Shown here: one piece after another, positions 7,727 to 16,045 of the stretch | Numbering within the stretch: the first letter of the stretch is position 1 | Layout: every line of letters begins with the position of its first letter | Assembly (NCBI GenBank): GCA_025800435.1 | Contig: JAOXRV010000537.1 | Location: forward strand, 1 to 29,899 | DNA from: Cellvibrionaceae bacterium | GTDB lineage: Bacteria; Pseudomonadota; Gammaproteobacteria; Pseudomonadales; Cellvibrionaceae | Length of the DNA stretch: 29,899 bases | Direction of reading: 5' to 3' | Made by a program: the position numbers and the translations under genes | Notes under the pieces: model-generated | Seen by the model: only the letters and a program-made list of their open reading frames with translations | Database searches by the model: none | What the model was told of the DNA's origin: nothing

Positions 7727-8080
7727 GCTGATGTGTTCCTAAACATAGCCCTATATTGCAACGCCACTGGCTACTCCAGTGACAATAGCTTACATAATCA
7801 GACATATGCTAGACAGCAGTTTCATCTTAATTGCTCAATAATAGCTCCGAAACAGAGGTATCCATTGGTAAAAATGAATCCATATGGGAGATGGACCTTG
7901 CTTATTATCGCTCTGTTCAAAAAATGATCACCTTGTGTTCTTGGTATATGCCTGTAATACCGTATCAAGTAGTGATTCTATCGGTAAACTCTCTAAGGTA
8001 TCCGCGCCATGGCTTCTGATGAAGCTTCTAGCTTGTGAGAGTTGGGAATAAAGAACGCATGAAATTAACTGTCAGCGGCT
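7727..8080. other. Divergent control region with long efflux-operon leader
   Basis: The region holds the operator-promoter at 7787-7842. A transcript starting near 7849 would have a leader of about 230 bases. Within it, an ATG at 7874 opens a 17-codon frame (MNPYGRWTLLIIALFKK) whose TGA overlaps the ATG (7924) of a 31-codon frame ending at 8019. A small hairpin GCTTC-TGAT-GAAGC lies near 8010-8024. Coding by the small frames is unproven. Confidence 0.4.
7787..7842 (+). promoter_or_regulatory. Predicted RstA-like operator and promoter of the efflux operon
   Basis: Three ACA half-sites at 7792, 7802 and 7813 are spaced 10 and 11 bases apart, one helical turn each, as expected for an OmpR-family regulator. 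An AATAAT -10 candidate begins 21 bases after the last half-site (7837-7842), and there is no good -35, which suits activation. Bases 7787-7815 match 13793-13821 at 26 of 29 positions. TACAT...ACA resembles the E. coli RstA box TACATNTNGTTACA at 8 of its 12 fixed positions. Confidence 0.65.
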
Positions 8081-9490
8081 ATGGACAATCTGTCTTTCAC
8101 AATTAAGAGAAATGCGTATTTGAGAAAGTCGCTTAATTGCGCTCTGATTGCTTTATTCGTGCTGTTTGGGAGCGCTTGTTCAAGTATTCCTGAGCATCAT
8201 AGTCAAAAGGACGTCCTCGCAGATATAGAGCTGCCATCAGATTGGTTGGTCGAATACGAGGGCGAAATTCGCAAGGATTTATTGCAATTGTTTAGCTCCC
8301 CTGGTTTAAACGCCGTAGTGGAAAAAGCTATAAAAAATAATTTGAACATCCGCTTGGCCTCGAAACAGATTTTGGCCGCGGGTATTAGGGCGAATATTGG
8401 TGATTCAAATCTTTGGCCGTCTATTAATTTAAACGCACACGGCAGCCGCAGTAGTGAAGGGCGGTCTAAGACTATAAATAACTTTAATAGTGCTTTTGAC
8501 GTAACTTGGGAGATGGATCTCTGGGGGCGCTATGCTGCTGAAAGCAAAGCTCTGGGGGCTGATGTTGCTGAGAAAATATACAGCTTAGAGCGTATGCGCG
8601 ACTCTATTGCTGCACAAACTATGCAAAGTTGGTTTAACCTGCTTACCACTCGGCTTTTAGTTAAAGCCGATGAAAAACGGTTAAGAAGTCTTAAATCTAC
8701 AGAGCAAAGTATTCGCAATCGGTTTATTGCGGGGTTGGGCAGCCTCAATGACCTTGATGCTGCTCGTCGCAATGCTGCCCAGGCTGAGGCCATTTTGATT
8801 GAACGCAAGCAACAGTTTAACAATACCGCGCGCCAGCTTGACTTAATTCTTGGCCAATACCCTGGTGAATCGGCTTATGATGCAACTGAACTAGATCTGC
8901 CCAAGCTGCTGCCTCCGCCACCACCAGGTGTCCCAGCAGATACACTTGCTGCTCGCCCTGATTTAAACGCTGCTTGGTATCGGGTAGTTGCAGCCGATGC
9001 GCGTGCAGACAGCAGCCATCGCGCTCGCTTTCCCGCAATAAAAATTACAGGCCAGACGGGAAAGGCGAGCAAAGAATTTACAAAATTTCTAGATTCACCA
9101 ACAAGTTGGAGTTTAGGAGCATCAATAACTGCGCCAATTTTTAATTATGGCCGATTAAAAAGGCAATCGCTGCTAAGTCAAAATCATGCGCAGCAAGCTT
9201 ACATCAATTATGTAAAGGCCTGTTTGTCTGCTTTTAATGAGGTCGAGCGTGCGCTTGGCTTGGAGGGTAATCTTCGAGAGCGTGAGTATGCCTTGGAAAG
9301 CGCTTTTACTTATGCTCTGCGCACCTACAAAAATGCTCAGCAAGACTACATTAGTGGTGGTATTCCCGTGCTCGATCTATTGCATAGCCAGCGAGCATTA
9401 TTTGATGCAGAGGTCGCGCTAATCAATATTCGAAATCTTCGTTTACAAAATCGAGTTACTTTAAGTCTCGCCTTGGGTAAAGGGCTGTAG
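8081..9490 (+). CDS. Outer membrane efflux channel (TolC/OprM-NodT family lipoprotein)
   Basis: The 469-residue protein is the outer membrane exit duct of a tripartite efflux pump. It has an N-terminal signal with a lipobox-like end (FGSACSS, Cys 33). The -3 residue is Gly rather than the preferred Leu. The two-fold OEP repeat follows, with recognisable segments such as FDVTWEMDLWGRYAAESKA (first half) and SWSLGASITAPIFNYGRLKR (second half). The length suits the NodT/OprM group. ATG 8081 lacks a clear Shine-Dalgarno. A TTG about 36-40 bases downstream would give a shorter, conventional lipoprotein signal. It is the first gene of a three-gene operon, and the adaptor starts two bases after its stop. 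Confidence 0.92.
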   Translation: MDNLSFTIKRNAYLRKSLNCALIALFVLFGSACSSIPEHHSQKDVLADIELPSDWLVEYEGEIRKDLLQLFSSPGLNAVVEKAIKNNLNIRLASKQILAAGIRANIGDSNLWPSINLNAHGSRSSEGRSKTINNFNSAFDVTWEMDLWGRYAAESKALGADVAEKIYSLERMRDSIAAQTMQSWFNLLTTRLLVKADEKRLRSLKSTEQSIRNRFIAGLGSLNDLDAARRNAAQAEAILIERKQQFNNTARQLDLILGQYPGESAYDATELDLPKLLPPPPPGVPADTLAARPDLNAAWYRVVAADARADSSHRARFPAIKITGQTGKASKEFTKFLDSPTSWSLGASITAPIFNYGRLKRQSLLSQNHAQQAYINYVKACLSAFNEVERALGLEGNLREREYALESAFTYALRTYKNAQQDYISGGIPVLDLLHSQRALFDAEVALINIRNLRLQNRVTLSLALGKGL

Positions 9491-9492
9491 CC

Positions 9493-10620
9493 ATGTACAA
9501 ATTAACGGCAAAGTATTCTGGGCTCATAGCCATTGCTTTATCGATTGCTCTTGTTGCAATACTGGTTTCAATTAAACCCTCGCCCACTAAAGGAGAAGTT
9601 TCACCCAGTGTACTAAGTGTTGCAACTGTGAAGGTCGAGCCGGACTTTTACCGTAGCCTGATTCGTAGCCAAGGAGTTATCAAGCCTCGTTGGCAGACAA
9701 ATCTAAGTAGTGAGGTCAGTGGTCGTGTGCTGAAGGTGTCTGATCAGTTGCTAGTCGGAAGTCGCTTTAAAAAAGGTGAGGTACTCGCTTTAATCGACCC
9801 TGTTCGCTATAGAGCTGCCTATAGTGAAGCAAAATCGGGCCTGGCTAAAGCGGAGCAAAACTTTAGGCTTGAGCAACAGCAAGCGCAAAGTGCGCGGCAA
9901 GAATGGGACGAGTCGGGCTTTACGGGTGCCGCTGGAGACCTTGTGCTACGTACGCCGCAGCTTGCAACTGCCAAGGCCTCTGTTGAGGCCGCGAAGTTGA
10001 CATTGAAGCTTGCAGAAAACGACTTAAGTAATGCCACAATAAGAGCGCCATACAATGGTTATGTGGTTTCTCGCAATATCAACCCAGGAGAATTTATCGA
10101 GGCAGGTACGGTAATCGCAAGCTTATACTCAGATAATTTAATGGAGGTTCGCTTGCCTTTGACTTCCTCCCAGTTCTCGCAGTTGCCTTCGTCGTTGACT
10201 GAAATCGATGTTAATTTGGAATCCACTTATTCAAAAGAAAGTTGGGCTGGTCGAGCAAAACGCTTGACCAAGGTAATTGATACTAATGACCGCTGGCGTG
10301 AGTTGATTGTAGTGGTTGAGAGTGAGCACAGCCCTCTTTCCGGAGAATTTGTTAACGCCGATTTTAAGGGGCTAGAGTTAGGGCCATTATTGAAGTTGCC
10401 GGAATCTACATTGAGCCGAGATCGCTACATATGGCATGTGGTTGAGGGGCGTTTGCGCAGCTTCCCGGCAAAGATTCAGTTCAGTGAGGATGCCCATGTA
10501 TTTGTTTTGCCACCTCAGGAAATAGCGAAGCAAAGTTTCGAAGTGGTGTTGTCACCGACCAATAGCATGCTAGAAGGCGCTCGCGTTAATGCTGAATCGC
10601 TAAGCACTGGTGAATTCTGA
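9493..10620 (+). CDS. RND efflux periplasmic adaptor (HlyD/AcrA family)
   Basis: The adaptor bridges the inner membrane pump and the outer membrane channel. The 375-residue protein has an N-terminal membrane anchor or uncleaved signal (about 9-28) with no lipobox. A first barrel-sandwich half (SSEVSGRVLKVSDQL, FKKGEVLALID) is followed by an alpha-hairpin of heptad-like Ala/Gln/Glu repeats (about 110-175), the second sandwich half (ATIRAPYNGYVVSRNINPGEFIEAG) and a beta-barrel/membrane-proximal region. It begins two bases after the channel gene, and its stop is one base before the likely start of the pump gene, so the three genes should be translated together. The substrate cannot be deduced. 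Confidence 0.93.
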   Translation: MYKLTAKYSGLIAIALSIALVAILVSIKPSPTKGEVSPSVLSVATVKVEPDFYRSLIRSQGVIKPRWQTNLSSEVSGRVLKVSDQLLVGSRFKKGEVLALIDPVRYRAAYSEAKSGLAKAEQNFRLEQQQAQSARQEWDESGFTGAAGDLVLRTPQLATAKASVEAAKLTLKLAENDLSNATIRAPYNGYVVSRNINPGEFIEAGTVIASLYSDNLMEVRLPLTSSQFSQLPSSLTEIDVNLESTYSKESWAGRAKRLTKVIDTNDRWRELIVVVESEHSPLSGEFVNADFKGLELGPLLKLPESTLSRDRYIWHVVEGRLRSFPAKIQFSEDAHVFVLPPQEIAKQSFEVVLSPTNSMLEGARVNAESLSTGEF

Positions 10621-10621
10621 G

Positions 10622-13600
10622 ATGAATAAGCAATATGCACAGGGTGGTATTCTCGCTTGGTTTGTTCATAATCCGGTCGCTGCCAACTTACTGATGTTCT
10701 CGCTGTTGATACTGGGCTTATTCACGGCTTGGGATATTCGGACCGAGGCGTTTCCAGCATTTCCTGCTAAGCGAGTGACGATTGCCATTGAGTTTCTGGG
10801 TGGCTCGCCAAAAGAGGTGGAGGAGGGGGTTGCAGTTAAGGTCGAAGAATCACTGCGGGGAATGCCGGGTATCGCCGAGATAAGTAGTCTCATAAGCAGT
10901 AGCGGAGCCGAGATCACTGTAACCGCTAAATCGGGTTATAACTTACAAGCATTAAGAGATGATATTAAATTAAGGGTAGACAGTATATCGAGTTTTCCGA
11001 GCCAGGCAGAGCGAGCCGTAATCACGCGGGAAGAAGAAGAACGACAGGTGCTAACTGTTGAAGTTTATGGTGACGTCAATCATCGTACTTTGAAAGAGAC
11101 AGCGCGTAGGATTCGAAATGAACTATTGTCGATTCCAGAAGTGAACAAAGTAGACACCCATGGTGAGCGCACTTATGCAATTAATATTGATGTGAATCAC
11201 CTGGCCTTACGTCAGTATCAGCTGAGCTTCGATGATGTTGCTGAAGCGGTTAAGAATAACTCTATCAATCTCTCGATTGGAGAGTTAAGAAGTGACTCTA
11301 GTCGGATTAGCATACGATCCGAGCAGCAGAGGTATTATGGCGAAGACTTCAAAAGTATTGTAGTACGTGCACAATCAAATGGCGGTACGGTGTATCTTGG
11401 TGATGTGGCTAATATTCAAGATGGCTATGACGAAAACTGGGTTTTTAGCCGATTTAATGGTGTGCCAAGCATATCTCTTCCGGTGCGCCTATTGGGGCAG
11501 GATAGCATTACTTCCTCGGCAGATGCGGTAAAAGATCGACTTGCTGAGATTCGAGGCTCCAGCTGGATGCCTGAGGAGGTTCGGATCAACACATGGAACG
11601 ACGAATCCAAAATTATTCGTGATCGATTGGCATTGATGGGAAGCAATGCTCTTACGGGTATGATTTTGGTTGCGATAACGCTGGCATTATTTCTAAATGT
11701 ACAAGTGGCAGCATGGGTGTGCTTGGGTATTCCTGTTGCTTTTGCCGGAACCTTTGTTTTTATGGGGCCCCAAGTTTTGAATCTGTCCCTCAACGAACTG
11801 ACGACTTTTGGTTTTATTGTTGTACTTGGAATTGTAGTTGATGATGCGATTGTTATTGCTGAGAGCATTTATAGCGAAAAGGGACGAGTTGGAAAGCACT
11901 CATCAAATGATCTTGATACCACGATAAGAGGGGCTTCGCGGGTAGCGGTACCAGCAACATTTGGCGTGCTTACTACTGTTGCTGCATTTTTTCCTTTGGT
12001 ATTTATTCAGTCAGAATTCGGTGAGGCTTTTGGAGCCATAGCGCTGATTGTAATAGTAGCCCTTTTATTTTCCTTAGTTGAGTCGAAATTAATTTTACCA
12101 GCGCATCTTGCTCGCTTGGATGTTTATAAGTCGCCTAGGAATCCCTTGTCGCGCCACTGGAAGCGCTTACAGTGCTCAGTTGAGCATTGTCTAATTTCTT
12201 TTGTTGACTATTATTACCTTCCTTTTCTGGCTAAGGTGATCAGGCGCCGTTATACCGTATTCGGTCTATTTATAGCTCTGCTGGTTTTAGTCATTGGCCT
12301 AGTTCCAGCTGGTATAGTTGGCGCTGCTTTCTTTCCAAATATAGAGGGTGATGTAGTTGAACTAGACCTAAAACTGAAAAAAGGTTTAGGGTTTTCTCAA
12401 CTCGACCTTGCCAGTCGTCGAATAGAAGCAGCAGCAATTGAAACCAATAAGCAGCTCAAAGACCATTATAATCTGGATCGAGATGCAATACCCTTTGTTT
12501 ATGCCTTTGGAACTGGAGATGAATCTGCGCAAATTTATGCCCAAGCCTTGAGCTCTGAATATCGTTCCTTCAATTTGCAAGAATTGGTTAGTCGTTGGCG
12601 TACAAATATTGGCGAACTGCCAGGAGTCGAAAGCCTAGATATTTATTCGATGGGGCCTGAAGGCAGCGATGCCGAAATAGAAATTCATCTAACAGCAGCT
12701 GACGAAAAAACACTGGCAGAAGTAACGCAATTACTCAAACAGAGACTCGCGCAGTATAGTGGTGTTAGTGATGTCAAGAGCAGCCATCAGGATGGACATG
12801 TCGAGTTGCTGCTAAATTTGCGTAAAGAAGCAACAGCGCAAGGGCTAAGTTATGCCAGTGTTACGCAACAACTTCGAGATGCAATATATGGTGTAGAGGC
12901 TCAGCGCTTACAACGTGGTCGCGACGAAGTGAAGGTTCGCGTACGTTACCCTCAAGCCGAGCGAGACCATATTACCGACCTAAATAAAATACGCATTAAA
13001 ACGGGCTCGGGAGCGACGGTCCCCTTGGGTATGGTTGCCGACCTAGTTCGAGAAGACACTCACGCAAGTATTTCTCGGGTTGACGGTCTTCGAGTATCTG
13101 AAGTGACGGCTCGCATAGATGATAGCGGTGTTGATGCGGCTGATATTATGGACGATTTAGAAGATGGTTTCTTTAAAAATATTCAACAGCAGTATCCGGA
13201 TGTGAGTGTATATGTGTCAGGAGATGCTCTGGAAGAAAGCCGTGCAACTCGGTCTCTGCTGCTGGGATTTTTGTTGGCATTGATATTGATTTATGCCCTA
13301 CTTGCCATTCCCCTAAAGTCATACTCAGAGCCCCTTGTAATTATGGCCGCTATACCATTTGGTATGATCGGAGCAATCATAGGCCATCTGTTGGTGGGTA
13401 TCCCTATGAGCCTGCTGTCGTTTTTTGGTGTGCTTGCCCTAAGTGGGGTTGTGGTCAATGATTCTTTAATTCTAACCAGTAGATATAATCAAATGCTAAC
13501 AGAAGGCCTTACTTTTGATGAGGCTATAATGAAGGCTGGATCCTCTCGCTTTAGGGCTATTTTGTTAACTTCGTTAACAACTTTTATCGGCTTGGCACCA

Positions 13601-13771
13601 CTGCTTATTGAACGCTCTGCTCAAGCACAGTTTTTAATCCCTATGGCGGTCTCGCTGGCCTTTGGGATTTTGTTCGCAACCGTTATTACCTTAGTGATTG
13701 TGCCCATTCTTTTAGGTGTTAATCGAGACATTAATCTTGCCTTTTCTAATAGTCGAATAAATCTTGCTTGA
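10622..13771 (+). CDS. RND efflux pump, inner membrane permease (AcrB-like)
   Basis: The 1049-residue protein has the RND duplicated 6+6 membrane-segment topology with two large periplasmic loops. It begins GGILAWFVHNPVAANLLMF, typical of the first RND helix. The start is taken as ATG 10622. An in-frame GTG at 10610 overlaps the adaptor gene. The proton-relay pair in the fourth helix is present as VVDDAIVIAES (D407, D408 by this numbering). At the position of AcrB Lys940 there is an Asn in GVVVNDSLIL (about N946), which I associate with a separate RND subgroup. Gene context (adaptor, outer channel, regulator pair) supports export of hydrophobic or amphiphilic compounds. The actual substrate is unknown. 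No terminator follows, and the next promoter lies within 80 bases. Confidence 0.95.
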   Translation: MNKQYAQGGILAWFVHNPVAANLLMFSLLILGLFTAWDIRTEAFPAFPAKRVTIAIEFLGGSPKEVEEGVAVKVEESLRGMPGIAEISSLISSSGAEITVTAKSGYNLQALRDDIKLRVDSISSFPSQAERAVITREEEERQVLTVEVYGDVNHRTLKETARRIRNELLSIPEVNKVDTHGERTYAINIDVNHLALRQYQLSFDDVAEAVKNNSINLSIGELRSDSSRISIRSEQQRYYGEDFKSIVVRAQSNGGTVYLGDVANIQDGYDENWVFSRFNGVPSISLPVRLLGQDSITSSADAVKDRLAEIRGSSWMPEEVRINTWNDESKIIRDRLALMGSNALTGMILVAITLALFLNVQVAAWVCLGIPVAFAGTFVFMGPQVLNLSLNELTTFGFIVVLGIVVDDAIVIAESIYSEKGRVGKHSSNDLDTTIRGASRVAVPATFGVLTTVAAFFPLVFIQSEFGEAFGAIALIVIVALLFSLVESKLILPAHLARLDVYKSPRNPLSRHWKRLQCSVEHCLISFVDYYYLPFLAKVIRRRYTVFGLFIALLVLVIGLVPAGIVGAAFFPNIEGDVVELDLKLKKGLGFSQLDLASRRIEAAAIETNKQLKDHYNLDRDAIPFVYAFGTGDESAQIYAQALSSEYRSFNLQELVSRWRTNIGELPGVESLDIYSMGPEGSDAEIEIHLTAADEKTLAEVTQLLKQRLAQYSGVSDVKSSHQDGHVELLLNLRKEATAQGLSYASVTQQLRDAIYGVEAQRLQRGRDEVKVRVRYPQAERDHITDLNKIRIKTGSGATVPLGMVADLVREDTHASISRVDGLRVSEVTARIDDSGVDAADIMDDLEDGFFKNIQQQYPDVSVYVSGDALEESRATRSLLLGFLLALILIYALLAIPLKSYSEPLVIMAAIPFGMIGAIIGHLLVGIPMSLLSFFGVLALSGVVVNDSLILTSRYNQMLTEGLTFDEAIMKAGSSRFRAILLTSLTTFIGLAPLLIERSAQAQFLIPMAVSLAFGILFATVITLVIVPILLGVNRDINLAFSNSRINLA

Positions 13772-13792
13772 TGCCCGGGTGGCCCTTACAAA

Positions 13793-13848
13793 AGCTTACA
13801 TAGTCAGACATACGCCAGACATATTTTTCTCTTCGAGTTTCAGATAAT
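13793..13848 (+). promoter_or_regulatory. Second RstA-like operator and promoter (DUF2860 gene)
   Basis: This site repeats the architecture at 7787-7842: ACA half-sites at 13798, 13808 and 13819 (gaps of 7 and 8 bases), then 21 bases to GATAAT (13843-13848). Only three of 29 positions differ in the operator, while the 21 bases between operator and -10 are quite different. The match is therefore not just a recent duplication of the whole region. Predicted transcription would give a leader of about 95 bases. Confidence 0.65.
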
Positions 13849-13951
13849 CACATCAACGCTTTACTAGGGCGCAGTTCAAGGCTGTGTAGTTTGAACTTGG
13901 TGAAGTTGACTTTCAGCACAGCTGTGTTCAATTATTTGTCTGGAGATTATT

Positions 13952-15025
13952 GTGAAAAGAAGCAGAGAATTTCGCCCAACTGTTCAGCGAGTTTTATTGA
14001 TAACTAAGCCCTCCATTGCTTGTGTATTGTTATTAGCCTCCTCTAATGTTCTGTCTGGCCCAAAATTTAATGATGTTGAAGACCTCCCAGAACCTGGGTT
14101 TTCTTGGGAGCTGAGCGTTGGTGCAGGTCTGGGGAAAATCACCCCGTCTCTAGAAGAGGGGTCCGATAGTGACGTAAGTTCTGGTTCAACATCTGGCTCT
14201 GATGTTATTTTAAAATCTCTTGATGCTACTCAAAAATCAGAAAATGAAACTATGCCGATGCTAAATGTGGAAGCTGAGTATGTTTTTAGCAACAGAAAAA
14301 CCCTACTTAACTTTTCCTTTGATGAGCTCGGCGTGAGTCATATGTTTGACAGTGGTTTGGTGTTGTCTGCAGGTATAGGCTCTTTCATTGACAGCGAAGA
14401 GATATTTCGTGACCCGTATCTGACCAATGCCGTTCGGCAAACAGAAACGACAAGAGCCCCATCGTTTAGGCTCGGGGCTGAGGGCATGTTCGGAATGCCT
14501 GTGTCCTTGGAATATAGCTTCACCAGCCTGAATGTAAGCAACGATAAAGCGGGCACGTCTCTTTTAAACAAAGGTGGTAAGTTTGGGATAAAGTCATCAG
14601 AGTTAAAGCTCTTGAAAAGATCTTTTAAGTCTCATTCTATAGCGCTTGCCACGGAGCTTCCTGTCAACGATCACTTAAGCCTTATGCCAGTTCTTGGCTA
14701 CCATATGATTAACGCAGAGGGTAAAGCAAATAGCGCAAAAGGCTTTGAAATTGGCTTGAATGCGCAATACGGAATTGATCGATATGCGATTGACGTTGGT
14801 GTGAGCTACTCGCCTCTGTCATATGACAAAAGCCATCCAGTTTTCGATAAAACCCGAGAAGACAAAAGCATATCATATGAAATTCAGTTTAGTATGGATG
14901 AGCCTTTTGGTTTCAAAGACCAGCAGTTCCATCTAGGTTTTGGCCACGCTGACAAAGGATCAAATATAAAATTCTATGACAGTTCTGAGAGTACCTTCTA
15001 TGCCGCTTGGTCGTTCTCTTTCTAA
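13952..15025 (+). CDS. DUF2860-family outer membrane beta-barrel protein
   Basis: The 357-residue protein has a long N-terminal signal (about 1-36, hydrophobic core IACVLLLASSNVLSG), alternating beta-strand sequence and a C-terminal Phe (AAWSFSF), all marks of an outer membrane barrel. Segments FRDPYLTNAVRQTETTRA, HPVFDKTREDKS and SNIKFYDSSES correspond to conserved stretches I recall from DUF2860 proteins of Vibrio and relatives. A Ser/Asp-rich insert lies near 68-85. The function of the family is not known. It starts at GTG 13952, with GGAG six bases upstream. It sits behind its own copy of the RstA-like operator and 24 bases ahead of a secreted lipoprotein gene, suggesting co-expression with the efflux pump. 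Confidence 0.75.
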   Translation: MKRSREFRPTVQRVLLITKPSIACVLLLASSNVLSGPKFNDVEDLPEPGFSWELSVGAGLGKITPSLEEGSDSDVSSGSTSGSDVILKSLDATQKSENETMPMLNVEAEYVFSNRKTLLNFSFDELGVSHMFDSGLVLSAGIGSFIDSEEIFRDPYLTNAVRQTETTRAPSFRLGAEGMFGMPVSLEYSFTSLNVSNDKAGTSLLNKGGKFGIKSSELKLLKRSFKSHSIALATELPVNDHLSLMPVLGYHMINAEGKANSAKGFEIGLNAQYGIDRYAIDVGVSYSPLSYDKSHPVFDKTREDKSISYEIQFSMDEPFGFKDQQFHLGFGHADKGSNIKFYDSSESTFYAAWSFSF

Positions 15026-15049
15026 AAAATAATTGGAGACTTGAGAAAC

Positions 15050-15874
15050 ATGATGTCAAAGCTGAATAAAATATCGCTTACAAGTGTATTGGTGTTGCTA
15101 GCATTAACGGCTTGTTCTGCCTCTGCGTTTTTTGGTGGTGAAATCAAGTTAAGCAAGAAGGTGGATGTTTTTGGTGTGGCGGTGCTGGCTGCTGAAGAAG
15201 TTCCAGACCAAAAACTACTGCATGCTGCCAAAGTCTTAGCCCAATACCTGGACAACAATGAAGATGGATTGCCGGATAACCTCGATCTTGTTCAGATCAT
15301 GTCAAAGAACAATGCAGTATTGGTGATGGTGATGGATGATTCGGATATTGAAAGAGTCGATATTAGTGACTTTGACCTGCGCTATGCTCAAGATCTGTAT
15401 GCATCTGAGACTCACCCGAACGCTAGTGAGAAACATGTTTTTGACGGTTCTATAGAAGAGGTGTTGCATCTGATTAGTCGCGCGGGATACGAACAATTGT
15501 ACCCAGAAATTTTTGGTGTTCAGCCCGGGTCCTCGCAATCCGAGGCAATGGATTTGGCCAGAGGAGGGCACTTTCAAGATATTCCTGACGAATATCCAGA
15601 GGAAGCATGGTATTGCTATTACGACGAAACCTGTGACTATGAATGTCAAGGTGGTGAGTATTTTTATTGGGCTTTGACCAGTCTTCTTGGCGGTCAGAAT
15701 GCCCAATGGCGTAGGGATGAAATTGACGATGAATGGAAACTGCCAACGTTCGAGCTTCTAAAAAAGCACGATACAAAAATGTATAACTTGCTAACTGACC
15801 CGAAATATAAGATGCCTACTAAACTTCCAGATGGCGAATACAAAGGAATGACGTTGGAAATCCTTGCAAATTAA
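15050..15874 (+). CDS. Uncharacterised secreted protein/lipoprotein with Ca-binding-like loop
   Basis: I do not recognise a named family. The 274-residue protein begins with a signal whose end reads LALTACSASAFFGG. This fits a lipobox (LTAC, Cys 22) but also an AxA-type cleavage site, so lipidation is uncertain. Residues 68-76 (DNNEDGLPD) have the DxNxDGxxD spacing of EF-hand or thrombospondin-type calcium loops. A Trp/Tyr/acid-rich stretch holds three cysteines (189, 195, 199; CYYDETCDYEC), and several histidines (122, 129, 140, 174) could bind metal. I have a weak recollection of similar proteins in marine bacteria and microalgae. The start is ATG 15050 (ATG 15053 is equally possible). An upstream in-frame TTG at 15041 is too near GGAG. 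It probably forms an operon with the DUF2860 gene. Confidence 0.8.
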   Translation: MMSKLNKISLTSVLVLLALTACSASAFFGGEIKLSKKVDVFGVAVLAAEEVPDQKLLHAAKVLAQYLDNNEDGLPDNLDLVQIMSKNNAVLVMVMDDSDIERVDISDFDLRYAQDLYASETHPNASEKHVFDGSIEEVLHLISRAGYEQLYPEIFGVQPGSSQSEAMDLARGGHFQDIPDEYPEEAWYCYYDETCDYECQGGEYFYWALTSLLGGQNAQWRRDEIDDEWKLPTFELLKKHDTKMYNLLTDPKYKMPTKLPDGEYKGMTLEILAN

Positions 15875-15896
15875 ATTCAATGGGCTCAGCGGCATT

Positions 15897-15981
15897 CTAA
15901 AGCGTATAGCTGCAAGGCGCTCTGCGCAGTGAATACCGTCCGCCTTTGCAAGCATTGCAACACCGCAGATATACGCTTTAG
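15897..15981. repeat. Inverted-repeat element between lipoprotein and regulator genes
   Basis: CTAAAGCGTATAGCTGC (15897-15913) pairs with GCAGATATACGCTTTAG (15965-15981) at 16 of 17 positions around a 51-base interior. Flanking sequence reaching about 16020 (AGAGGCGCC) reads like the end of an insertion-sequence-derived miniature element, but no matching terminal repeat pair or target duplication was established. It could equally be a large mRNA hairpin separating the lipoprotein gene from the downstream regulator. Confidence 0.5.
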
Positions 15982-16045
15982 GGCCCGCCCCTCGGGTTCT
16001 TGAGTTATTCAGAGGCGCCCTAATAAATTAGTCGAGGAGAAACGT

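Noticed and set aside
8059..8106. 15-codon frame overlapping the start of the efflux channel gene
   Set aside because: Too short, with no Shine-Dalgarno, and frames of this size are expected by chance.
15302..15706. 134-codon minus-strand frame opposite the lipoprotein gene
   Set aside because: The plus-strand frame has an export signal, coherent domain features and operon context. The reverse frame has none.
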